A DNA stretch of 64,000 bases from Polyangiaceae bacterium UTPRO1. GTDB lineage: Bacteria > Desulfobacterota > Binatia > UTPRO1. The notes under the pieces were generated by a model that did no database searches, was not told the DNA's origin, and saw only the letters and a list, made by a program, of their open reading frames with translations. The DNA lies in NCBI GenBank assembly GCA_002050235.1, contig MWST01000025.1, positions 1 through 64,000 of the forward strand, given 5' to 3'. How positions within the stretch are numbered: position 1 is the first letter of the stretch; each line of letters begins with the position of its first letter. Position numbers and translations under genes: made by a program. This document shows, one piece after another, positions 33,029 to 40,276 of this stretch.

Positions 33029-35074
33029 CTAGCGGCCGTTGCGGTGTTCGCCCGCGGCCCCATGGCCGTTCGTCCCCACCGCCGCCTGGCGGACGAGATG
33101 GGCTTCGGCCCGGGAGCGAAAGAGGCCCAGAGCCATCAAGGGAAAGTAGTTCCGATACATGTAGTAGCGCAGATAGAAATGGCGCGGAAACCCGGTGCCG
33201 GTGAAGTGCAGCTCGTCCCAGGCGCCGTCGTCCTGCTGCCGGCGCGTCAGGTAGTCGATGCCGCGCACGACTTCGGGACCGAGCTCGTCCTCGCCGGCCA
33301 GGAGCGCCAGGAGCGCCCAGGCGGTCTGCGACGGAGTGCTCGGACCCTTGCCGGCGAGGGACGGGTCGGCGTAGGAATCGCAGGTCTCACCCCAGCCGCC
33401 GTCCTCGTTCTGGCGCGACTTGAGCCACGCCACCGCCCGGCGGACGTACGGCGCGCCGAGATCCTCGCCGATCGCGCGCAGCCCCGAGAGCACCGACCAG
33501 GTGCCGTAGATGTAGTTCACGCCCCAGCGGCCCCACCACGAGCCGTTCGGCTCCTGGATCCGCTTCAGGAAGGCAAGCCCGCGCTTGGCGCGTCGCATCT
33601 CCACGTCGTAGCCGAACTCGCCCATGAGCTCGAGGTGCCGGCCGGTGAGATCGGCGGTCGGCTGGTCGAGCATCGCCTCCATGTCGGCGAACGGGATCTT
33701 GTTGAAGAGCTCCTGCAGGTTGTCGGTATCGAAAGCGCCCCAGCCGCCGTTGTGGCTCTGCATGCCGAGCGTCCAGTTGAGGCCGCGCGTGATCGCCCGC
33801 CGCTTCGCTCTCTCGTCGCCGGTGCGGATGCGGTTCAGCACCATCAGGATGACCGCGGTGTCGTCGGTATCGGGATACCAGTCGTTGGCGAACTCGAAGG
33901 CCCAGCCGCCGGGCTCGAGGTCGGGATTCTTCACCGACCAGTCGCCGGGCTTCAGGATCTGGTGCGCGATCAGCCAGTCGGCCGCCTTCTGGAGCATCGG
34001 CGCATCGGGCGCCATCCCCGAATCGAGGAGTCCCTTGGCGGCCAGAGCGGTGTCCCAGGTGGGCGAGACACAGGGCTGAAAGAAGATGTGCTCCCCCTCC
34101 TCGATGACGAAATCCTCGATCGCCGCGATGCCCTTCACGACGGCGGGGTGATCGTCGGCATAGCCGAGCACGCGCAGGGCCATCACCGAGTTCACCATGG
34201 CGGGCTGGATGCCGCCCCAGCCGCCGTTCACGTCCTGGCGCGCCAGGATCCAATCGGCGCACTTGCGGAGCGCGCGCTCGCGAAGCGGTTTTATCGGCGA
34301 CCTGCCGAGGAGCTTCAACACCCGATCGAGGCCGAGAAAGAAGTTCCGCCAGCAGAAGATCCGCTCGGGATCCGCCAGGAACGCGTAGTCTTCAGGCGCC
34401 GGCGGCCGCACCCAGAGCTCCTCGACGCCGCGACCGGCCGGGATCGGCACGTAGGGTCGTTTCGCCATCAGCACCACGAGCGGCATCACGGTTCCGCGCG
34501 CCCAGCTCGCCATCTCGTAGATGTTGATCGGGAACCAGCTCGGCAGGAGCGCGATCTCGGCCGGCATCGCCGGCAGCCCGTCCCACGGATATTGGCCGAA
34601 GTAGGCGAGGAAACAGCGCGTGAAGACCTGCGCCTTGGCGAGACCGCCGTTTTTCAAAATGAAGTCGCGAGCGCGCGTCAAAGCCGGGTCGTCGGCTGCC
34701 CGCCCCGCCATCTTCATCGCGGCGTAGGCCTCGATCGTGTTCGAGAGGTGCCCCGGCGCGCCGGGATAGAGCGACCAGCTACCGTCGGGGAGCTGGGTCG
34801 CGAGCAGATGGGCGACGATGCGGTCCTGCCGTTCGACGTCCACCCTCCCCATGAAGTGCATGAAGAAGATGTACTGGGCATCCATCGTAGCGTTCGCTTC
34901 GAGCGGACGGTGCCAATAGCCCTCGGGATGCTGCTCGCGCTCGAAGTATTTCTGCGCGCGGTCGATCGTGTAGCCGACCTTGGCGAGGAATTCGTCGCCG
35001 TGGGCCGGAGCGGTCGGACGAGGCGGAAAAGGTACGCTTGGAATACGGCGCGCTTCCTCGGCGATCGGCGGCAT
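33029..35074 (-). CDS. shc: Squalene-hopene cyclase
   Basis: 681 residues, normal for SHC. The catalytic D402-T-D404-D405-T motif (DxDDTA) protonates squalene. Several QW-like repeats are visible (LPDGSWSL, NGGWGGIQ, NGGWGAFD, NGSWWGRWG, DGGWGETCDSY). It cyclises squalene to hopene or hopanol at the inner face of the membrane. The ATG at 35074 is preferred because GGAGGGGAG lies 6 bases upstream; a GTG 7 codons earlier is in frame. It is the first gene of shc-dxr-hpnC-D-E-yjbQ. Its leader holds tandem terminators (35131-35163, 35193-35234) and a stem next to the ribosome-binding site. Confidence 0.96.
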   Translation of the reverse strand: MPPIAEEARRIPSVPFPPRPTAPAHGDEFLAKVGYTIDRAQKYFEREQHPEGYWHRPLEANATMDAQYIFFMHFMGRVDVERQDRIVAHLLATQLPDGSWSLYPGAPGHLSNTIEAYAAMKMAGRAADDPALTRARDFILKNGGLAKAQVFTRCFLAYFGQYPWDGLPAMPAEIALLPSWFPINIYEMASWARGTVMPLVVLMAKRPYVPIPAGRGVEELWVRPPAPEDYAFLADPERIFCWRNFFLGLDRVLKLLGRSPIKPLRERALRKCADWILARQDVNGGWGGIQPAMVNSVMALRVLGYADDHPAVVKGIAAIEDFVIEEGEHIFFQPCVSPTWDTALAAKGLLDSGMAPDAPMLQKAADWLIAHQILKPGDWSVKNPDLEPGGWAFEFANDWYPDTDDTAVILMVLNRIRTGDERAKRRAITRGLNWTLGMQSHNGGWGAFDTDNLQELFNKIPFADMEAMLDQPTADLTGRHLELMGEFGYDVEMRRAKRGLAFLKRIQEPNGSWWGRWGVNYIYGTWSVLSGLRAIGEDLGAPYVRRAVAWLKSRQNEDGGWGETCDSYADPSLAGKGPSTPSQTAWALLALLAGEDELGPEVVRGIDYLTRRQQDDGAWDELHFTGTGFPRHFYLRYYMYRNYFPLMALGLFRSRAEAHLVRQAAVGTNGHGAAGEHRNGR

Positions 35075-35092
35075 ACGGTGCTCCCCTCCACT

Positions 35093-35122
35093 CACCGACC
35101 GCCGCTAACCTCGCGGTCAGTG
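35093..35122 (-). promoter_or_regulatory. Stem-loop directly upstream of the shc ribosome-binding site
   Basis: On the RNA (minus strand) CACUGACCGC (from 35122) can pair with GCGGUCGGUG (to 35093) with one G-U pair and a 10-base loop. The GGAGGGGAG ribosome-binding site begins just after. A second copy of ACTGACCGC lies at about 35174-35182 and could compete for the same partner. This is a by-eye pairing; no energy calculation was made. Confidence 0.4.
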
Positions 35123-35130
35123 ACTGTTCC

Positions 35131-35163
35131 AAAAAAACGGTGCGTCGATTCCTCGCCGCACCG
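35131..35163 (-). terminator. Intrinsic terminator 2 in the shc leader
   Basis: On the minus strand CGGTGCG (35163-35157), a 12-base loop and CGCACCG (35144-35138) are followed at once by seven T (35137-35131). It ends 56 bases before the shc start. A third of the way into the upstream spacer, ACCGC can pair with GCGGT of the 5' arm, which would compete with this hairpin. Confidence 0.65.
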
Positions 35164-35192
35164 CCTCGACCCTGCGGTCAGTCAACCCCAAC

Positions 35193-35234
35193 AAAAAAGC
35201 TCGAGTCGCCGTCGATGCCGACGGCAGCCGAGCT
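35193..35234 (-). terminator. Intrinsic terminator 1 between the TPR gene and shc
   Basis: On the minus strand AGCTCG-gct-GCCGTCG, loop GCAT, CGACGGC-gact-CGAGCT, then six T (35198-35193; the last T of the arm is shared with the run). It has two perfect helices of 6 and 7 pairs with a small internal loop. It could end the upstream pyrE-TPR transcript, or act as an attenuator for transcripts starting at the promoter at 35251-35279. Confidence 0.7.
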
Positions 35235-35250
35235 TGCGATTCGTGAGCGC

Positions 35251-35279
35251 CTCATAGGCGCTCGGTTCCGAGCTGTCAA
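35251..35279 (-). promoter_or_regulatory. Candidate promoter with nested inverted repeats upstream of shc
   Basis: Minus strand: TTGACA (35279-35274), 17 bases, TATGAG (35256-35251). The spacer contains the perfect inverted repeat GCTCGG-AA-CCGAGC (35260-35273), and the -10 is inside GAGCGCCT-ATG-AGGCGCTC (35245-35263). Predicted start is near 35244, so the RNA would begin just before the two intrinsic terminators. The palindromes could be operators. Confidence 0.45.
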
Positions 35280-35335
35280 TATAATGGGCCCGGCGCAAAC
35301 GGCGGCTGACCGTTCGGCCGGGAGCTACGGGGGGG

Positions 35336-37495
35336 TTACGGCGCCTCCGCCGACAACGATGGCTCCTGGTGGACGAGCGCCCTGACGAGGTTCTGGCGGG
35401 CGAGATCCGAGTCGGGGACGAGGCGAAGCGCGCGCTCGAAGTACGCGATCGCACGGGGCCAGTCGCCTAGCCGGGCCGAAGCGACCCCCAACATGTTCAC
35501 GACCCAGGGATTGTCGGGTTGCAGCATGAGCGCCATCTCGAGAGCATGCTGCGCCCCCGCCGGATCTCCCGCCCGCAAGCGCACCCAGCCGAGGTTCCCG
35601 TGCGCCGACGGCTCGGTCGGCTGCTGCAGGATCGCCCGCTGGAGGATCAGCGCCGCTTCGTCGAGGCGTCCGAGGTTGGCGTAGACCCACCCGAGGTTGC
35701 TTTGCACGTTCGGATCGTCCGGATCGCGAAGCCGGGCGCGCTCGAGCACCTCCTGCGCCTCCTCCCACTCGCCGACCCGTCCGAGCACCGACCCGAGATT
35801 GTTCATCGCCGAGACGTCGCCGTCCGCCGCGGCCTCGCGCAGCACCCGCAGCGCATCGTCGGTGCGGCCGATCGCCGCATACGCCCACCCCAGGTTCACC
35901 TGCACGACGCGCTTCGTATCGCGCTCGATCCAGCCGACGTGGCCCTCGATCATCGCCGCCGCCATCTCGAGCGGCGGCACCGCCTCCTCCGGCCGTGCGA
36001 GCTGCATCAGCAGAGCGCCGTGCGCCGCCCGCGCCACGGGATCGCGCGGATCGAGGCGAATCGCCTCGAGAACCGCTGCCAGCGCCTCCTCCGAGCGGCC
36101 GACGCGCGCGAGGCCGTTCGCGAGCCCGGTGAGCACCCGGGCGTCGCGCGGATCGCTGTGGTGCAGATGCTCCAGCACCTCGATCTCGCCGAGCACCACC
36201 CGCCGCATGCCGGCGTGATCGCCGCGCCGCTGATACGCCTCCTCGAGGTTGCGGTAGACCCGCTGCTTGGCCGGCGCCAGAGCGAGGTTGTCGCTCCACA
36301 ACACCACGGGATCGCGCCACATCTCGTTGCGTGCCACTGCCAGCCCGCCGAGGACCGCGACGACGGCGGCCGCCGCCACGGCGACCGTCCGCGGAGCGCG
36401 TGCCGCGGCGGCGCCGGCGGCGAGCGCCGCGAGCGCCGCGAATCCGCCGACGCTGAGATACATGCGGTGCTCGAACACGAGATCGGCGAGCGGGAACACG
36501 CTCGAGCTCGGCAGGAGGGCGAGGAGCGCGAACCCCAGCCAGAACGTCGCCGCGCGGCGGCGGCGGCGCGCGAGGACGACGAGCGCCAGCGCCAGGAGCA
36601 CCCAGCCGCAGGCCGGAACGAGCACCGCCGGCGCCAGCCACCGGGTCGCGAACGGCCAGTCGTAGTCGAGCACCTGGTCGACCGGCCAGACGAGGAGCCG
36701 GAAGTAGTGCCAGGTCACGCCGAGCTGCGTGCGCAGGTATTTGAGCGGCGTGATGCCGATGTCGAAGCCGGCACCCGGGTGCGAACGGTCGGAGAAGAGC
36801 ACGACGAGCACGAGCCAGGTGGCGCAGAGGCCCAGGTGCAGGGGCCAGCGGCGCGGAATCTCGGCGGCCGGCGGCGTCGCAGCGAAGGTCAGGCGGGGCC
36901 GGGTCGGCGGCGGCAGCACCCACCACGAGAGCCACCACACGGCGAGCGGCGCCGTCACCATGATCGGCTTCGCCAGCATGCCGCAGGCACAGACGGCGAC
37001 GGCGAGCACCCAGAGGACGTAGCGTCGGGCGGGGTGCGCCTCGGCGAGCAGCACGAGATCGAGGACGGCGAAATAACAGAGCGCCGTCAGGAGCTCGCTG
37101 CGCGCGATCACGTAGGTGACTGCCTCGGTCTGCAGGGGGTGGACGACGAAGAGGAGCGCCGCCAGGCAGGCGGCGTCGTCTTCGCGCCCGGCGAGCGCGC
37201 CGGTCATGCGCAACGTCCGCCGCACCACGTCGAAGAGGAGCCAGCCGCAGGCGATGTGCAGCGCCAGGTTGAAGACGTGGTAGCCGGCGACCTGCAGTCC
37301 GCCGATCGCGTAATTGGCCGCCAGCGTCATCTCGACGAGCGGCCGGTCGCTCGTGAAGAGCGCGCTCGACCAGCCGCGGATGCGCAGGTTGCGGACGATC
37401 GCGGGCACGTCATCGAAGACGAAGGGCACGTCGAGTGTGCGCGCGTAGACCACGACCGCCGCGAGCGCGATCAGCAGCGAGCGGACAGCGGTCAT
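35336..37495 (-). CDS. TMTC-like membrane protein with C-terminal TPR repeats
   Basis: 719 residues. The N-terminal half has about ten hydrophobic helices; the first loop carries VPFVFDDVPAIVRN, an acidic DD motif like that in GT-C mannosyltransferases and TMTC proteins. FVVHPLQTEAVTYVIARSELLTALCY and the SDRSHPGAGFDIG segment fit this class. The second half contains TPR repeats (for example LGWVYAAIGRTDDALRVLREA and LGWVYANLGRLDEAALILQRA). In eukaryotes TMTC proteins add mannose to cadherins; a bacterial role as polyprenyl-sugar-dependent protein glycosyltransferase is inference. It overlaps its paralogue by 4 bases (ATGA). Confidence 0.8.
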   Translation of the reverse strand: MTAVRSLLIALAAVVVYARTLDVPFVFDDVPAIVRNLRIRGWSSALFTSDRPLVEMTLAANYAIGGLQVAGYHVFNLALHIACGWLLFDVVRRTLRMTGALAGREDDAACLAALLFVVHPLQTEAVTYVIARSELLTALCYFAVLDLVLLAEAHPARRYVLWVLAVAVCACGMLAKPIMVTAPLAVWWLSWWVLPPPTRPRLTFAATPPAAEIPRRWPLHLGLCATWLVLVVLFSDRSHPGAGFDIGITPLKYLRTQLGVTWHYFRLLVWPVDQVLDYDWPFATRWLAPAVLVPACGWVLLALALVVLARRRRRAATFWLGFALLALLPSSSVFPLADLVFEHRMYLSVGGFAALAALAAGAAAARAPRTVAVAAAAVVAVLGGLAVARNEMWRDPVVLWSDNLALAPAKQRVYRNLEEAYQRRGDHAGMRRVVLGEIEVLEHLHHSDPRDARVLTGLANGLARVGRSEEALAAVLEAIRLDPRDPVARAAHGALLMQLARPEEAVPPLEMAAAMIEGHVGWIERDTKRVVQVNLGWAYAAIGRTDDALRVLREAAADGDVSAMNNLGSVLGRVGEWEEAQEVLERARLRDPDDPNVQSNLGWVYANLGRLDEAALILQRAILQQPTEPSAHGNLGWVRLRAGDPAGAQHALEMALMLQPDNPWVVNMLGVASARLGDWPRAIAYFERALRLVPDSDLARQNLVRALVHQEPSLSAEAP

Positions 37496-39558
37496 GGAGG
37501 CGCGCCCGGCGCCGCCTGGCGGCGGATGAAGTCGGCGTACTGCCGCACGGCCGGATCGTCGGGATAGAGGCGCTCGGCGGTCGCCTGCGTCGCCCGCGAC
37601 TCCGCGGTTCGCCCGAGCATCCTGTAGCTCCCCGCCAGCGCCACGAGGGCGCGCGCCGGGGCCGGCGGCGGAATGCGTTCGCAGGCGCGCGCTGCGGCGG
37701 CGTAGTCGCCCTGCGCGTAGAGAAAGACGCCGTAGTTGGCGAGCAGCTCCGCCGCCGTCGGCGCCAGCGCCAGGGCGCGCTCATAGGTGGCTCGGGCCGC
37801 AGCCGGCCGCCCGGCCCGGAACTGGGTGTTGGCGAGATTCATGAGCGTCGTCGGCGCCTCCGGCGCCAGCTCGAGCGCGCGCTCGAGCGCCGCTAGGGCC
37901 GCCTCCTGGTCGCCCCGCATACTCTCGGCGTTGCCGAGATTCTCGTAGGCGCTCCTGAAGCTCGGGTTCAACGCCACGGCGCGCCGGTAGGCGGCGGCGG
38001 CAGCGTCGAAGCGGCCCTCGCCGCCGAGCGCGTTGCCGAGGTTGTAGAGCGTGGTCGCGTCGTCGGGCTTGATGGCGAGCGAGCGGTCGAAGGCGGCGCG
38101 GGCAGCAGCGAATCGCCCGCGCGCCGCGAGGGCGGTGCCGAGTTCGCGGTGGCTGCGCGCCGATCGCGGCGCGTCGGCGACCATGGTCTCGTAGAAGCGC
38201 ACGGGCTCGCTCCAGACGGCGTTGCGCGCCACCGTCCGCGCCGCATAGAGCGCGACGATGACGCCGAGCGCCCCGACGACCGCCGGTGACCAGCGCGGCG
38301 CGGCGCGCCGCGAGCGCGCGATCGCCGTCGCCTCCGTCCTGCCGCCGAGGCGCACGAGGCCGGCGGCGAGCGCGAGGCAGAAGCCGGCCGACGGCAGATA
38401 GGCGAGCCGCTCGCCCATGATCGTCCCGATCCTGAAGAACAGGTTGGAGACGACGACGAACGTGAGGGCGAGCATCCCGAGCCCGAGGGTCACGGCGGGA
38501 GCGCGGCGGCGCGCCCGCCACGCCAGCACCGCGGCGGCGACGAGCGCCGCCGCCGCGGCGAGGAAGCGCGGATCGAAGGGCGACGTCACCGCGGGAATCT
38601 GGTCGTATGAATAGTCGGCCGCGAGCCAGAGCGGAAAGACGAGCCGCAGCGCGTAGAGCCCGAGCACCGCGATCGCCGTCAAGAGCCGCGGCGCGGCCGC
38701 TAGCGCCGTCAGCGGATTGTCGAGAACGTCGGTGGCCGGCGTGACGCGCCCGATGACGGCGCTGCGAAGGGCGACGAACACGGCGGCGGTCGCCAGCAGC
38801 GCCGCGTAGCGCGGCAACCGGCGCCGGAGCACTACGACCGCCGGCTCCGCGACGGCGCCCGGCCGGCAGCGGCGGCCGACGAGGTCGGCGAACACCAGCA
38901 CCGCCGGCAAGGCGATCGCGTTCTCCTTGGCGCCCATCGCCAGGAGGTAGGCGACGACGGTCGCGGCCAACCACGGCAGCGCGCGGCCCGCGGCGGCGCG
39001 CTCCTCCCGCACCGCCACGCCGACGCCGTCGGCCGCGAGCCACGCCCGCCACGCCAGGAAGAAGCCCGCCGCGGCGAGCAATTCGGCCCGGCCCACCACG
39101 TTCGCGACCGCTTCGGTGTGGATCGGGTGGGTCGCGAAGAGCAGCGCCGCCGCAAGTGCGGTCCGCGGCGCCGCCGTCACGAGCGCGAACACCACCAGCA
39201 CGAGCGCGCTCACGAGCGCGTGGACGGCGACGTTGACGGCATGGTAGCCGGCCGGGTGGAGGCCCCAGAGGGCGTGGTCGGCGACGAAGGTCAGCGTCGT
39301 CGACGGCCGCCAGAGCCCGCCCCGTCCCGCTGCCCACCACGACGGCCGGGTGAGGATGCCGACGACGTCGCCGTCGAGCACGAAGGCGTTGTCGCGGATG
39401 GCGTTGACGTCGTCGTAGAGGAGCCCGCCGCCGACGGTGTTCGCGTAGACGCCGGCGGCGACGGCGGCCACGGCCGCGATCCACGTCCACGGCACGGACG
39501 CCGCGAGCACGCCGCGCGGCGGCGCGGCGCCCTCCGTCTTCGCGCGCGAAGGCGCCAT
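37492..39558 (-). CDS. TMTC-like membrane protein with TPR repeats, paralogue of the next gene downstream
   Basis: 688 residues from the ATG at 39558. The layout matches the neighbour: first loop GGGLLYDDVNAIRDNAF (acidic DD), FATHPIHTEAVANVVGRAELLAAAGF, AMGAKENAIALPAVLVFADLV, then about ten helices to residue 430 and TPR repeats (for example LGTALAARGRFAAARAAFDRSLAIKPDDA and LGNAESMRGDQEAALAALERALELAPEAP). The KEN in helix 5-6 is typical for this class. The pair probably arose by duplication and shares a transcript with pyrE. The glycosyl donor and acceptor are unknown. Confidence 0.8.
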   Translation of the reverse strand: MAPSRAKTEGAAPPRGVLAASVPWTWIAAVAAVAAGVYANTVGGGLLYDDVNAIRDNAFVLDGDVVGILTRPSWWAAGRGGLWRPSTTLTFVADHALWGLHPAGYHAVNVAVHALVSALVLVVFALVTAAPRTALAAALLFATHPIHTEAVANVVGRAELLAAAGFFLAWRAWLAADGVGVAVREERAAAGRALPWLAATVVAYLLAMGAKENAIALPAVLVFADLVGRRCRPGAVAEPAVVVLRRRLPRYAALLATAAVFVALRSAVIGRVTPATDVLDNPLTALAAAPRLLTAIAVLGLYALRLVFPLWLAADYSYDQIPAVTSPFDPRFLAAAAALVAAAVLAWRARRRAPAVTLGLGMLALTFVVVSNLFFRIGTIMGERLAYLPSAGFCLALAAGLVRLGGRTEATAIARSRRAAPRWSPAVVGALGVIVALYAARTVARNAVWSEPVRFYETMVADAPRSARSHRELGTALAARGRFAAARAAFDRSLAIKPDDATTLYNLGNALGGEGRFDAAAAAYRRAVALNPSFRSAYENLGNAESMRGDQEAALAALERALELAPEAPTTLMNLANTQFRAGRPAAARATYERALALAPTAAELLANYGVFLYAQGDYAAAARACERIPPPAPARALVALAGSYRMLGRTAESRATQATAERLYPDDPAVRQYADFIRRQAAPGAPP

Positions 39559-39607
39559 GGGCGTCAGCGCCCGGCCAGCGCGGTCGGCGGGCGAGGACGG
39601 CGCTCGG

Positions 39608-40222
39608 TCACGACCCCTCGCTGCGAGCGCCGCGCCGCGCCTCGAAGCGGCGCTGCAGCTCGGCCCGCGTGAACAATGCCGCGCACGGCACCCCCGGGAC
39701 GGCATCCCGGACGCGCGTCATACCGCCTTCCTCGCGGTCGACGAGGATGACGATGGCGGTTATCGCGTGCCCGGCCTCCCGGCAGCGGTCGATCGCGTCG
39801 AGCGTCGACGTGCCGGTCGTGACGACGTCGTCGACGATCGCTACGCGGTCGCCGGAGCGGATGGCGCCTTCGATGGCGCGCGCCATACCGTGGGCCTTCG
39901 CCTGCTTGCGGACGGTGAAGGCGCGGATCGGAGCACCGACAGTCTGGCTGTAGTAGGCGACCGCTCCGGCGATCGGATCGGCGCCGAGCGTGAGCCCGCC
40001 GACCGCGTCGGCGCGGCCGCCGATGGCTTCGAACACGAGCCGTCCGATCAGCGGCTTCGCCTCCGGATCCCAGGTCACGACGCGGGCGTCGAGGTAGTAG
40101 TCCGACAAGGCGCCGGAAGACAGCGTAAAGGGTCGTTCGGGGCGGTACTGGTAGGCGCGCGCGGCGAGCATTTCCAGCAAGCGGTCGCGATCGCTCGCCG
40201 CCTTGGAGGCAGACGCGTGCAT
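39608..40222 (-). CDS. pyrE: Orotate phosphoribosyltransferase
   Basis: 204 residues. The PRPP-binding loop VAIVDDVVTTGTST is intact; FTVRKQAKAHGM contains the flexible-loop Lys/His residues, and FTLSSGALSDYYLDARVV the orotate-binding segment. It makes orotidine 5'-phosphate in pyrimidine synthesis. Length and motif spacing are typical of the bacterial type. It lies upstream of two TMTC-like genes on the same strand (49 bases) with no functional link apparent. The spermidine-synthase-like gene ends 54 bases upstream on the same strand. Confidence 0.95.
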   Translation of the reverse strand: MHASASKAASDRDRLLEMLAARAYQYRPERPFTLSSGALSDYYLDARVVTWDPEAKPLIGRLVFEAIGGRADAVGGLTLGADPIAGAVAYYSQTVGAPIRAFTVRKQAKAHGMARAIEGAIRSGDRVAIVDDVVTTGTSTLDAIDRCREAGHAITAIVILVDREEGGMTRVRDAVPGVPCAALFTRAELQRRFEARRGARSEGS

Positions 40223-40276
40223 GGCGCCCTCGCTAGCAGATCGCCCGAAAGCTGCGAAGGCCCCCGGCCGGCTACC

